A stretch of DNA of 64,000 nt from an uncultured Alphaproteobacteria bacterium (GTDB taxonomy: Bacteria > Pseudomonadota > Alphaproteobacteria > RF32 > CAG-239): positions 1-64,000 of the forward strand of contig CALXPO010000012.1 in assembly GCA_944390315.1 (NCBI GenBank). Direction: 5' to 3'. Below are positions 25,490-34,328 of this stretch, one piece after another. Position 1 is the first letter of the stretch, and each line of letters opens with the position of its first letter. Made by a program: the position numbers and the translations under genes. The notes beneath the pieces are model-generated. The model searched no databases and was not told where the DNA came from. It saw only the letters and a list, made by a program, of their open reading frames with translations.

Positions 25490-26392
25490 ATGCTTTGGAT
25501 TGTTGATGGACTGATTTACGGATTTTTAACGGCGGTTTATACAATGTTTAATCAACATTATAAACTTGATGGTTATCTGCTTGGACTATGGCGAGGATGG
25601 GGAATATCTTTTATTTTTATTCCTTTTTTATTTATTTTTGGCTTACCGGATTCTTCGTATCATTGGTTATTACTTATATTACAGGGAATTTTGATTGCCA
25701 TTTATGATTCCCGCCTGTTTTTTGCCTCTGCCAAATACGGCGCCGGAGCCACTTCAAGAGTGATGGCACTGACGGCTTTGTTCACAACCATGTTATGGTG
25801 GATTTTAACTCCTCAACGCTTTAATTCAATGTTAAATAATACAGTACTGGTCATAATCATTTTGCTACTGCTCATTGGCTTCAGCATCTGCTACTGGCTG
25901 ATGATAAAATCACCGGTTTCAAAAGAATTGGTAAAATATATGTTTCCGGCCATATTATCTCTTTCGGGAATGAGCATTGTAACCAAAGAAATAGCCTTAT
26001 TTCGACCAGATGTCTGGAACGGTGTTGTTTATTATCTTGCCATTTCGACCTTTGTCAGTGGCTGCCTCAATGCCCGATGGTATAAAACGAACCAAAAAAT
26101 AAAATACGGCACTCTGTTTAAGCAAATATTTTCACCTATAACCGTCAAAATAGGACTATATGTTATCTTATTCAGTACACCTCTGATTACAGCAAAAAAC
26201 TTAGCTTTACGAAGTGCCCCCAACCCGGGTTATGTTATTGCTCTTTTGCTGACGGCACCTCTGTTTGTCTTTGCTATTAACAAATACAAAAAAGTTGTTG
26301 ATAATCTTTCGGTCAAAGAAGGATTTTTGATGCTTTTTTTCTTAAGCGCTTTGATGATTGTGGTTGCCGGAAATTTTGGTGTCAGCGACTGA
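25490..26392 (+). CDS. Putative DMT/EamA-like transporter
   Basis: 300 residues with about ten membrane helices and a short N-terminus starting directly in the membrane, the layout of drug/metabolite transporter (EamA) proteins. GAGATSRVMALTALFTTMLWW fits the conserved end of the first EamA-type repeat, but I cannot name a substrate. AAAGGAAATAA precedes the ATG. It stands alone, convergent with ftsK (3 bp apart), and is flanked upstream by the five-hairpin repeat. Confidence 0.65.
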   Translation: MLWIVDGLIYGFLTAVYTMFNQHYKLDGYLLGLWRGWGISFIFIPFLFIFGLPDSSYHWLLLILQGILIAIYDSRLFFASAKYGAGATSRVMALTALFTTMLWWILTPQRFNSMLNNTVLVIIILLLLIGFSICYWLMIKSPVSKELVKYMFPAILSLSGMSIVTKEIALFRPDVWNGVVYYLAISTFVSGCLNARWYKTNQKIKYGTLFKQIFSPITVKIGLYVILFSTPLITAKNLALRSAPNPGYVIALLLTAPLFVFAINKYKKVVDNLSVKEGFLMLFFLSALMIVVAGNFGVSD

Positions 26393-26395
26393 TAA

Positions 26396-28711
26396 CTACA
26401 AAATTTCTCTTTTACCGGTATGATCGGGAGCCGATAAAACACCTTCTGCTTCCATTCGCTCAATCAACACTGCCGCGCGATTGTAACCTATACGCAGACG
26501 ACGTTGAACATAGCTGATAGAAGTTTTTTTATCATTGCGAACAATAGCTACCGCCTGATTATACAAATCATCATCACTGTTGCCGCCGCCCATAGCCGTT
26601 TTATCAAATACAGAACCGCTGTCTTTGATATTGAGTTCACCTTCGGTAACACCTTCGACATATTCAGGCTCTTTTTGTGCTTTCAGAAATTCGACAATAG
26701 CCTCAACTTCCTGATCTTTCACAAACGAACCGTGAACACGAATAGGTCTCTGTCCAGCCGGCATATAAAGCATATCACCCATACCGAGCAACTGCTCCGC
26801 TCCCTGCTCACCCAAAATGGTACGGCTGTCGATTTTGGAAGTAACCTGAAAACTGATACGGGTCGGGAAGTTTGCTTTAATCACGCCGGTAATAACATCG
26901 ACCGACGGTCTTTGAGTTGAAAGGATAAGGTGAATGCCGGCAGCACGAGCCATTTGCGCCAAACGCTGAATGGCGGCTTCAACTTCCTTACCGGCCACAA
27001 GCATCAAATCAGCCATTTCATCGACCACAATGACGATATAAGGCAACGGTGTTAAATCGATTTCCTGTTCTTCAAAAATCGGTGCTCCCGTATCAGGATC
27101 AAATCCCGTCTGTACGGTACGAACACATCTTTCGCCGCTTTCGCGTAATTCTTCCAGTTTTTTATTATAGCCGGAGATATTGCGAACATTAAGCTGAGCC
27201 ATGGCGCGATATCTGTCTTCCATTTCCTTAACCGCCCATTTTAAGCCCAAGACGGCTTTGGCTGGATCGGTAATAACCGGCGTCAACAAATGCGGTATTC
27301 CGTTATAAACCGAAAATTCGAGCATTTTTGGATCAATCATTATCAGTTTACATTCATCGGGGCGCATTTTAAACAAAAGGGAAAGTATCATCGAGTTCAT
27401 ACCCACCGATTTACCGGAACCGGTCGTACCTGCGACCAAGAGGTGCGGCATTTTTGCCAAATCGGCATAAACATTTTCACCGCCTATATCCTTACCCAAA
27501 ACGATATTAAGAGCATTTTTGGTATTTTGGAACCCCTCCCCTTCAAACAATTCTCTGAGCCAAACGATTTCTCTGACCTTATTCGGCAATTCAATACCGA
27601 TGGTATTTGACCCGGAAACGACGGCAATACGTACGGAAACAGCCGACATTGAGCGTGCAATATCATCAGCCAAACCGATAACTCGAGCAGTTTTGGTGCC
27701 CGGGGCCGGTTCCAATTCATATAAAGTTACCACCGGACCGGGGCGAATTTTTACGATTTTTCCGTTAATACCGAACTCCTGTAAAACTTTTTCCAAATCC
27801 TGGGCCGTCTTTTGCAACTCGCTTTCACTCATAGCCGTTGCACTTGATTTTGCTTTCGGTGCTGTTAATAAAGAAACATCGGGATACTGATAACCGTCAT
27901 CTTGTTTTGGCTTAGGCTTGCTGACTTTAGCTGCGGCAGGTTTTGTCACCGCAGCTTTTTCGACCTTCAAAACAGGTTTTTCTTCATACACATCCTCGTT
28001 GTCTTCTTCGTTACTTTCCTCTTCTCTTTCAGCTTTCAGTTTAGGTTCTTTTTTGACTTTGATTTTTTGAGTTTTTTCGGAAGGCAAAGCAAATTTAATT
28101 TTACCCAAAGCCATAAAGATTTTTTTCAAAGAAGAAGTTGTTTTTTTGAGAACCTTGAATAAAAATAAAAGTAAATTTTTGATTCCCGTGTACCATTGAT
28201 GCGCACTGATATCGACGGTATAACTGAAAGCGGCAATTGTTACGACAAACATAATAACGCAAAGAACTTGTACTTTATATGCAAAAGCGGGGACAATTTC
28301 AAATAAATGTTGATTAAGCATTTCGCCGAGAACACCGCCGAGAGGAAAACTAAAATCAATGAAAGACAAACTGATCATAGCAGTCACAATTCCTGCCAGC
28401 CATACAACAAAATGCAACCAAAACCATTTTATATCTTCCATTTTGCACAAGCGATAGCCCCATACCATTAATGGAACGGTAAACAAAGGCAAAGACAGTC
28501 CGAAAAACGTTAAAATAGTATCGGCAGTACTTGCACCGACATAACCGAATAAATTTTTGGTATTATCGGTTGCCAAATTAAAAGAGCTGTCACTCGGCGA
28601 GTAAAAACATACTGCTGCCAAAACCATCCAACTCAGAATAATCATTAACATGCCGTATATTCTTCGACTGATTTTATCATAAACGGTTATTTTCTTTTTT
28701 TTCTTTGCCAT
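26396..28711 (-). CDS. ftsK: DNA translocase FtsK
   Basis: 771 residues from ATG 28711 (GGAAAT upstream); an in-frame ATG at 28750 falls inside the preceding gene. Four N-terminal membrane helices anchor it at the septum, and a charged linker (about 215-300) follows. The motor domain has Walker A VAGTTGSGKSVGMNSM (near residue 430), Walker B IVIVVDEMADLM and the STQRPSVDVITG segment. The C-terminal winged-helix gamma domain (YVQRRLRIGYNRAAVLIERME) reads polar KOPS sequences. FtsK clears and aligns chromosome termini during division. Confidence 0.97.
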   Translation of the reverse strand: MAKKKKKITVYDKISRRIYGMLMIILSWMVLAAVCFYSPSDSSFNLATDNTKNLFGYVGASTADTILTFFGLSLPLFTVPLMVWGYRLCKMEDIKWFWLHFVVWLAGIVTAMISLSFIDFSFPLGGVLGEMLNQHLFEIVPAFAYKVQVLCVIMFVVTIAAFSYTVDISAHQWYTGIKNLLLFLFKVLKKTTSSLKKIFMALGKIKFALPSEKTQKIKVKKEPKLKAEREEESNEEDNEDVYEEKPVLKVEKAAVTKPAAAKVSKPKPKQDDGYQYPDVSLLTAPKAKSSATAMSESELQKTAQDLEKVLQEFGINGKIVKIRPGPVVTLYELEPAPGTKTARVIGLADDIARSMSAVSVRIAVVSGSNTIGIELPNKVREIVWLRELFEGEGFQNTKNALNIVLGKDIGGENVYADLAKMPHLLVAGTTGSGKSVGMNSMILSLLFKMRPDECKLIMIDPKMLEFSVYNGIPHLLTPVITDPAKAVLGLKWAVKEMEDRYRAMAQLNVRNISGYNKKLEELRESGERCVRTVQTGFDPDTGAPIFEEQEIDLTPLPYIVIVVDEMADLMLVAGKEVEAAIQRLAQMARAAGIHLILSTQRPSVDVITGVIKANFPTRISFQVTSKIDSRTILGEQGAEQLLGMGDMLYMPAGQRPIRVHGSFVKDQEVEAIVEFLKAQKEPEYVEGVTEGELNIKDSGSVFDKTAMGGGNSDDDLYNQAVAIVRNDKKTSISYVQRRLRIGYNRAAVLIERMEAEGVLSAPDHTGKREIL

Positions 28712-28737
28712 ATTATTATTTCCTGTCACGATATATT

Positions 28738-29166
28738 TCAGTGTTGACAAAAACGATTATCTGTCATTTTTATCATAATTGCTCGTTTTATTTCAAATAT
28801 TATTCTTTTTTTATCCGTTTCACTATAATTATCTTCAACCTGATTTTTGCAATCCTTTTCCCAACAAATTTCTTCATCTGTCAAAGCAATCATATGAGCT
28901 TGGAGTTGATTAACTTTTCCTTCGAGAATTGAAATAATTATTTTTTCAGGCTTAAACAATTCGCGAAACACTTCATTACATAAAGAAATTTCGCGCATAA
29001 ACTGCAATTTTTCTTCCATGGTTAAATTTTCCAAATACTCACTATTTAAATTTCTTGGAGTTAAAATAATCCACGGATAATTTTTATTATCTTGCAGCGA
29101 AACTTTGCAAAATTTCATATCAACGACTAAATCTTTATTCGTTGAGACAGAACTAATATTAACCAA
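28738..29166 (-). CDS. HIT-family protein with degenerate active site
   Basis: 142 residues. The fold is recognisable: FCKVSLQDNKNYPWIILTPR early, then an (F)KPEKIIISILEG strand and the HIT motif region VNQLQAHMIA. In active members the motif is H/Q-x-H-x-H. Here it reads Q87-L-Q89-A-H91, so the middle, nucleophilic histidine is glutamine. It probably binds rather than hydrolyses nucleotides, unless it is decaying. It lies 26 bp upstream of ftsK on the same strand; co-transcription is likely. Confidence 0.75.
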   Translation of the reverse strand: MVNISSVSTNKDLVVDMKFCKVSLQDNKNYPWIILTPRNLNSEYLENLTMEEKLQFMREISLCNEVFRELFKPEKIIISILEGKVNQLQAHMIALTDEEICWEKDCKNQVEDNYSETDKKRIIFEIKRAIMIKMTDNRFCQH

Positions 29167-29315
29167 CTTTATTTTCCCCTTATACCCTTTTTCTTGCGCG
29201 CAATTATAAACGTTTAAATATTTCTCTTAGGTTAACAAAATGTTTTTAAACTTGACTTTTTGGCATTTATACGATTAAAAAACGAAAGAACAATAATTAA
29301 AGAAAGGTTTTTTTA

Positions 29316-30260
29316 ATGAAAAACGCTTTTGTTTTTCCCGGCCAAGGCTCTCAATTTGTCGGTATGGGCAAAGATTTGGCCGAGAACTTTGCTTCCGCTC
29401 GCGAAGTATTTCAAGAAGTAGACGATACACTTAATCAAAAATTGTTTGAATTGATGGTAAACGGTCCGGAACACGAATTGACCTTAACGGCCAATACCCA
29501 ACCGGCCTTAATGGCGGTATCTATGGCCGTTGTCAGAGTTCTGGAAAAAGAATTCGGCCTTGCCTTAAAAGACAAAGCCGCTTTTGTTGCCGGACATTCT
29601 TTGGGTGAATATTCCGCTGCCTGCGCTGCCGGAGTTTTTTCTTTAGCCGATACAACTCGTTTACTTCGCGCCCGCGGTGACGCCATGCAAAAAGCCGTTC
29701 CTTTTGGTGTCGGCGGTATGGCAGCCGTAATCGGTGTTTCTTTCAAGGATATCAATGCTTTGGTTGAAGCTTGTTGTGAAGGCGATTCAATTTGTGTTGC
29801 CGCCAATGATAATTCCGACGGACAAGTTGTTTTGTCCGGTCATATGGCAGCAATTGACAAAGCCGTTGAAATTGCATCCGAATTTGGTGCCAAACGCTGC
29901 ATAAAATTACCGGTTTCCGCGCCTTTTCATAGTCCGTTAATGCAACCTGCAGCCGAAACCATGGCACGAGTTTTAATGGAAGTAGAAGCACATCCGGCGC
30001 AAATTCCGCTTATTTCTAATGTTTTGGCCACGCCAGTCACCAGCGAAAAAGAAATCATAAAACGCTTGGTTGAACAAGTCACCGGAACCGTCCGTTGGCG
30101 TGAAACCATGAATTACTTAAATGACCAATCCGTAACCGATATCTACGAATTAGGTGCCGGCAAAGTTCTTTCCGGTTTGGTAAGAAGAAGTTTCAAAGAA
30201 ATAAATACGGCTTCTGTTTGCACTCCTGCAGATATTGAAGAATTGGCTAAAAATCTTTAA
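29316..30260 (+). CDS. fabD: Malonyl-CoA:ACP transacylase FabD
   Basis: 314 residues. It has the N-terminal FPGQGSQ motif, the catalytic serine in GHSLGEYSA (near residue 94), the second catalytic His in SAPFHSPLM and the C-terminal GAGKVLSGL segment. FabD loads malonate onto acyl carrier protein for fatty-acid synthesis. AAAGG lies upstream. fabG follows after 31 bp, forming the usual fabD-fabG pair. Confidence 0.97.
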   Translation: MKNAFVFPGQGSQFVGMGKDLAENFASAREVFQEVDDTLNQKLFELMVNGPEHELTLTANTQPALMAVSMAVVRVLEKEFGLALKDKAAFVAGHSLGEYSAACAAGVFSLADTTRLLRARGDAMQKAVPFGVGGMAAVIGVSFKDINALVEACCEGDSICVAANDNSDGQVVLSGHMAAIDKAVEIASEFGAKRCIKLPVSAPFHSPLMQPAAETMARVLMEVEAHPAQIPLISNVLATPVTSEKEIIKRLVEQVTGTVRWRETMNYLNDQSVTDIYELGAGKVLSGLVRRSFKEINTASVCTPADIEELAKNL

Positions 30261-30291
30261 AAACAATCTCAAATAAAAAAGGAAATTGAAC

Positions 30292-31029
30292 ATGTTCGAA
30301 TTAAAAGACAAAGTTGCTCTCATCACCGGTGCCAACGGCGGTTTGGGTGATAAGATTGCTCGTACTTTACACGCTCAAGGCGCAACTCTTGCTTTGACCG
30401 ATGTCAGATCTGACAGAATGGAAAAACTCAAAGCAGAATTGGGTGATAATGTTGAATGCTTTATTGCCGACTTAGGTGATTCCGAAGCCATCAAACAATT
30501 GGTTAAAGATGTAGAAGAAAAATTCGGTCGTATTGATATTTTGGTAAACAATGCCGGTTTAACCAGAGATAATTTGTTTATCCGTATGAGCGACGAAGAT
30601 TGGCAATTGGTTCTCAATGTTAACCTCACAGCCGGTTTCAAATTGGCAAAGGCTGCCGTCCGCGGTATGATGAAACGTCGTTTCGGCCGCATCATCGGTA
30701 TTGCTTCGGTTGTCGGTGTTACCGGTAACGCCGGACAAGCTAACTATGCCGCTTCCAAAGCCGGTATGATTGCCATGAACAAATGCTTGGCACAAGAAGT
30801 CGGTTCTCGCGGCATTACCGTAAACTCTATTGCTCCGGGCTTTATCCGCACCCCGATGACAGACGTTTTGCCTGATGATGTTAAAGCAGCTTTGCTTGCA
30901 AAAATTCCCGAAGGCAAACTCGGCGAAGCTCAAGATATTGCCAACGTTGTTGCTTTCTTGGCTTCTGACGAAGCTCAATACATCACCGGTCAAACCATCA
31001 ACATCAATGGCGGTATGGCTATGATCTAA
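30292..31029 (+). CDS. fabG: 3-oxoacyl-ACP reductase FabG
   Basis: 245 residues from ATG 30292; a TTG two codons upstream is also open. It is a short-chain dehydrogenase with NADP-binding TGANGGLG, the NNAG segment and the S-Y-K triad in the ASVVGVTGNAGQANYAASKAG region (Tyr near 152). The C-terminus ITGQTININGGM is typical of FabG. It reduces 3-oxoacyl-ACP. acpP and fabF, which often follow, are absent; a terminator closes the unit. Confidence 0.96.
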   Translation: MFELKDKVALITGANGGLGDKIARTLHAQGATLALTDVRSDRMEKLKAELGDNVECFIADLGDSEAIKQLVKDVEEKFGRIDILVNNAGLTRDNLFIRMSDEDWQLVLNVNLTAGFKLAKAAVRGMMKRRFGRIIGIASVVGVTGNAGQANYAASKAGMIAMNKCLAQEVGSRGITVNSIAPGFIRTPMTDVLPDDVKAALLAKIPEGKLGEAQDIANVVAFLASDEAQYITGQTININGGMAMI

Positions 31030-31057
31030 TCGCAAAAGCGATAAAAATAACAAAAAG

Positions 31058-31086
31058 ACCCTACGCATAAAACGTAGGGTTTTTTG
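31058..31086 (+). terminator. Terminator after fabG
   Basis: ACCCTACG and CGTAGGGT pair around a short A-rich loop, followed by six T. Confidence 0.88.
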
Positions 31087-31104
31087 TTATTTAAGAAAGG
31101 AAAC

Positions 31105-31491
31105 TTATTTCATTTTTTTGAATTTTTTCTTCAAAAATGCCACAATCGGAGATACGATAAAAGCAGCTTCCGCAAAAAGACCGAGTATCAAAAGACCTAT
31201 TGCGAACAACCTTTGCTCATAGCCCAAAAGAATGTATGTAGAAACCAAAATCAGAAACACCACCGCCATAAAATAAGGCACCCAACCAAAACTGCACAGG
31301 TAATAAGACCAAGTTTCGTGCTTGTTCTTAATATTATCTATAAACTTAAGTTTTACATTAAAAAAGAGCAGTATCGCCAATATAATAAAAACGGTAAAAA
31401 GAATATCGGATATTGCCGAAAGCCCTAAAAGGGAAAAAGGTGTAGACAACAGCATATATGCCCCACCAAAATCAGCGCTTCTTTTGAACAT
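31105..31491 (-). CDS. Small membrane protein, duplicate copy with altered N-terminus
   Basis: 128 residues, three to four hydrophobic helices, function unknown. It is nearly identical to the gene at 32446-32835. Relative to that copy, one base is missing at the TTTTGG run (near 31466-31470). The ATG behind the good ribosome binding site (AAAGGAGT, ATG at 31499) is therefore out of frame. The open frame begins only at ATG 31491, which has no Shine-Dalgarno sequence. This copy may be poorly expressed or on its way to a pseudogene. Confidence 0.6.
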   Translation of the reverse strand: MFKRSADFGGAYMLLSTPFSLLGLSAISDILFTVFIILAILLFFNVKLKFIDNIKNKHETWSYYLCSFGWVPYFMAVVFLILVSTYILLGYEQRLFAIGLLILGLFAEAAFIVSPIVAFLKKKFKKMK

Positions 31492-31515
31492 AGTTTCATT
31501 ATTTAAACTCCTTTT
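31109..31515 (-). repeat. Gene-sized direct repeat, copy 1
   Basis: About 407 bp nearly identical to 32445-32851, covering a whole small membrane-protein gene and its ribosome binding site. Differences are scattered single bases and one or two one-base indels, indicating a recent duplication. The two copies flank the genes at 31518 and 31897. Confidence 0.85.
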
Positions 31516-31517
31516 TA

Positions 31518-31892
31518 TTATTCAAAACAAGAGGTTTCACCTTGTTTATATAAATCACTTGAAAATAAAATATCTAAACCATACGGAATGACGGTTAAAA
31601 AGACAAAAACTAAAAAAAGATTAAGAAAAAAATCCTTCCAAGTAAACGGTCTAAAATAAGATTTATATAAAAAATATCCCCAAACACACAAGACAACAAT
31701 CATCATCAGATAAAAAAACATATCTAGCATATAGTTACTGTCTTCACTTTTAAAATAACAAAATTCAGAAGGAAAAAATGTTTGAGTAACCGATTGAAAT
31801 ATATAAGCCGATAACAACCCCAATACAGCAAAACTCAAAAAAATCTGAAACAGCTTTCGAACAGCAAAACCTATACTTCTTTTTTTAAACAT
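31518..31892 (-). CDS. Hypothetical membrane protein
   Basis: 124 residues from ATG 31892, 4 bp after the stop of the preceding gene; a longer frame from 31943 would overlap that gene by 47 bp. Three hydrophobic segments separated by basic stretches (MFKKRSIGFAVRKLF at the start). No recognised family. It lies between the two copies of a duplicated small membrane-protein gene in a minus-strand run of five genes. Confidence 0.55.
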   Translation of the reverse strand: MFKKRSIGFAVRKLFQIFLSFAVLGLLSAYIFQSVTQTFFPSEFCYFKSEDSNYMLDMFFYLMMIVVLCVWGYFLYKSYFRPFTWKDFFLNLFLVFVFLTVIPYGLDILFSSDLYKQGETSCFE

Positions 31893-31896
31893 ATTT

Positions 31897-32409
31897 CTAT
31901 AACCCCGTCCCGCAAGTTTGGATAATAAAATTTTTACCGACAATATAGGCTATAAAGCATACAGCCAAATAGACTTTAGGATATTTCAACAAAGGATTAA
32001 GCGGAGTTTTTTTCTCATCATTTTTACCGGGCAGAGAAGCCATAAAAATGACAAGGGCTATATATACATAAAATATAACATCCGAAAACAGAGGAAAGCA
32101 GTCCGGCACGGTTTTATCAACCCACGGAATAAGTGATGCATTAAAAGCGGTAACAATTAACGTTATCCCAAAGCCTTGTATACGCAAATCTCTGCATCTT
32201 TTTTCAAATGATATTAACACCAAATAAAGATATAAAAACCAGCCGATAGGTTCATAAACACCTAATGTCAGTAACTTTGATAAAGAACATACAAAACTGG
32301 CAAAAAAAAGTCCGGCGACAAATGACGAACGAGAAAAACGCCCCTCAAACGAAAAAAAATAAACAAAAATTTTCTTAAATTCCGCCAACTCCGCTAAGAT
32401 ATTTTTCAT
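31897..32409 (-). CDS. DUF805-like membrane protein
   Basis: 170 residues with four to five membrane helices. The N-terminal FEGRFSRSSFVAGLFFAS and the internal EKRCRDLRIQGFGI match the G-R-x-S-R and (R)xxDxGxxG(W) hallmarks of DUF805 inner-membrane proteins, in a diverged form. Function unknown. It lies between duplicated genes and is probably co-transcribed with them. Confidence 0.65.
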   Translation of the reverse strand: MKNILAELAEFKKIFVYFFSFEGRFSRSSFVAGLFFASFVCSLSKLLTLGVYEPIGWFLYLYLVLISFEKRCRDLRIQGFGITLIVTAFNASLIPWVDKTVPDCFPLFSDVIFYVYIALVIFMASLPGKNDEKKTPLNPLLKYPKVYLAVCFIAYIVGKNFIIQTCGTGL

Positions 32410-32444
32410 TTTACACCCGTACCGCTCAATTTACCAAAACAGCT

Positions 32445-32851
32445 TTCATTTTTTGAATTTTTTCTTCAAAAATGCCACAATCGGAGATACGATAAAAGCA
32501 GCTTCCGCAAAAAGACCGAGTATCAGAATACCTATTGCGAACAACTTTTGCTCATAGCCCAAAAAAGTGTATGTAGAAACCAAAATCAGAAACGCCAACG
32601 CCATAAAATAAGGCACCCAACCAAAACTGCACAGATAATAAGACCAAGTTTCGTGCTTGTTCTTAATATTATCTATAAACTTAAGTTTTACGTTAAAAAA
32701 GAGCAGCATCGCCAATATAATAAAAACGGTAAAAAGAATATCGGATATTGCCGAAAGCCCTAAAAGGGAAAAAGGTGTGGACAACAGCATATATGCCCCA
32801 CCTAAAATCAGCGCTTCTTTTGAACATGGTTTCATTATTTAAACTCCTTTT
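32445..32851 (-). repeat. Gene-sized direct repeat, copy 2
   Basis: Partner of the repeat at 31109-31515. The T at 32803 is the base missing from copy 1. Confidence 0.85.
32446..32835 (-). CDS. Small membrane protein, intact duplicate copy
   Basis: 129 residues starting MKPCSKEALILGGAYMLL, with four hydrophobic helices and a basic C-terminus (FLKKKFKK). AAAGGAGT lies 7 bp upstream of ATG 32835, so this copy has the proper start that the paralogue at 31105 has lost. Function unknown; no family recognised. Confidence 0.65.
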   Translation of the reverse strand: MKPCSKEALILGGAYMLLSTPFSLLGLSAISDILFTVFIILAMLLFFNVKLKFIDNIKNKHETWSYYLCSFGWVPYFMALAFLILVSTYTFLGYEQKLFAIGILILGLFAEAAFIVSPIVAFLKKKFKK

Positions 32852-32861
32852 CTCAATAAAA

Positions 32862-33488
32862 TTACTTACTATTTTTACAACTTTCATCGTAAGCAGCAAT
32901 TCCATGAGCTATTGCCGCACCTGCTAAAGTTGCATTATTATAATAATTGATATAAGGACCAACTTTGGGAATCCTTTGCAACAAGTAATCTCCCACAATA
33001 TTTCCCGTCGTAATGGGCTTTGTAACCTCAGCATCTTTTCTGATCTTTATAAAATTATTAAAAATTCCTTTCAATGTACAATCCTCATTATAACGTGTTT
33101 TTAGCATTTTTTTATTAATATCTGGTTGATTAACAATTTCATTGTTAACATTATCCATCATTGTTTTATTTTGTCCGTTATTATGAACAGTTGTATCAGG
33201 AATAGGGGTAAATTGTCTTTTTTCGATATTGTTTTCTATATTTGATACACCAAAACCATAGTTATTGGCTGAATTTCCCCAAAAATTTGTTCCAAACTGC
33301 GGATAATTCTCATTAATACCTTGCTGATTGTAATTTTTTATAAGCTCTTGCTCTCTTTCGTTTCTTGCCGTCTGATACATCAATTCGTCACGCGTGCTGA
33401 AACCGCTGTGATCGACACCGTAACTGTCGATTTGATTATCGCCGTTACTATAGCCGAGCGGTGATTTGTATTTTGTATAAAAAACCAT
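32862..33488 (-). CDS. Hypothetical protein with glycine-zipper-like C-terminus
   Basis: 208 residues. The first two thirds are hydrophilic, rich in Asn, Gln and Tyr and low in hydrophobic residues, so probably disordered. The C-terminal 45 residues (VGDYLLQRIPKVGPYINYY, then LAGAAIAHGIAAY) contain a small-residue helix that could insert into a membrane. No family recognised. AGGAGG lies 7 bp upstream of the ATG. It is the first gene of the minus-strand run that ends at 31105. Confidence 0.6.
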   Translation of the reverse strand: MVFYTKYKSPLGYSNGDNQIDSYGVDHSGFSTRDELMYQTARNEREQELIKNYNQQGINENYPQFGTNFWGNSANNYGFGVSNIENNIEKRQFTPIPDTTVHNNGQNKTMMDNVNNEIVNQPDINKKMLKTRYNEDCTLKGIFNNFIKIRKDAEVTKPITTGNIVGDYLLQRIPKVGPYINYYNNATLAGAAIAHGIAAYDESCKNSK

Positions 33489-33663
33489 ATTTTTCTCCTC
33501 CTGCTAAAACAAATAATACAATAAATGTATCACACTTTTGATAAATTTTCAATCATTATTTGTTCTATTGTGGATAACCTCCTTAAAATAACATATTTTT
33601 CAATCTGTAATCAACTGTTTTTTAACAAAACAACTCAATTGTCGGTTCTAATACAAAACAAAA

Positions 33664-33693
33664 ATACCTCGTACTAAATACGAGGTATTTTCT
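33664..33693 (-). terminator. Terminator after nth
   Basis: AATACCTCGT and ACGAGGTATT form a 10-bp stem; on the minus strand T5 follows. It touches the nth stop codon and lies about 175 bp upstream of the hypothetical gene ending at 33488. Confidence 0.85.
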
Positions 33694-34328
33694 CAAATAT
33701 TTTTATCTTCCGACCGACAAAGCTGAGCCAAAGGACATTCGGCGCATTTTGGTTTTTGCGCCTTGCAAATATACCGCCCGTGCAAAACCAACCAATGATT
33801 GGCATACATCAAATATTTTTCGGGCAATTGTTTTAGCAAGTCTTTTTCTACCGCTTCAACCGTCTTGCCGTTACTCAGACCCAAACGATGAGCCAAACGA
33901 AAAACATGGGTATCTACTGCCATTGTCGGCTTACCGAACCACACGTTTCGCAAAACATTTGCGGTTTTATGACCCACTCCGGGCAAACTTTCCAAAGCCT
34001 CCTGACTTTCGGGAACTTCTCCGCCGAAATCATTAACCAACTTTTCGCTCATGGCTATCACGTTTTTGGCTTTGTTATTAAACAAACCGATGGTTTTGAT
34101 ATATTCTTTCAGCCCCTCTACTCCCAAATCAAGCATCTTTTGCGGCGTGTCGGCAACCTTAAACAAAGCCTCGGTGGCCTTGTTTACGCCTTTGTCGGTA
34201 CTTTGCGCCGAAAGAACAATAGCCACCAACAAAGTAAAGGCATTGGTATAGTTAAGCTCACTTTTGGGTTCGGGATTGTCCCGCGCCAAAATTTCAAACA
34301 TCTTTAATACGTCTTTTTGCTCTCTCAT
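33693..34328 (-). CDS. nth: Endonuclease III
   Basis: 211 residues, standard length. It has the helix-hairpin-helix LPGVGHKTANVL with the catalytic lysine, the catalytic aspartate in VDTHVFRLAHRLGL, and the C-terminal [4Fe-4S] loop C-x6-C-x2-C-x5-C (CKAQKPKCAECPLAQLC). It is a DNA glycosylase/AP lyase that removes oxidised pyrimidines. It overlaps the end of tsaD by 4 bp and is coupled to it. Confidence 0.97.
   Translation of the reverse strand: MREQKDVLKMFEILARDNPEPKSELNYTNAFTLLVAIVLSAQSTDKGVNKATEALFKVADTPQKMLDLGVEGLKEYIKTIGLFNNKAKNVIAMSEKLVNDFGGEVPESQEALESLPGVGHKTANVLRNVWFGKPTMAVDTHVFRLAHRLGLSNGKTVEAVEKDLLKQLPEKYLMYANHWLVLHGRYICKAQKPKCAECPLAQLCRSEDKNI

Noticed and set aside
29267-29290. 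TTGACT...TATACG before fabD as a promoter
   Set aside because: Only about 10 bp separate the two hexamers, so the pair cannot be a standard promoter; the true one is not clear.
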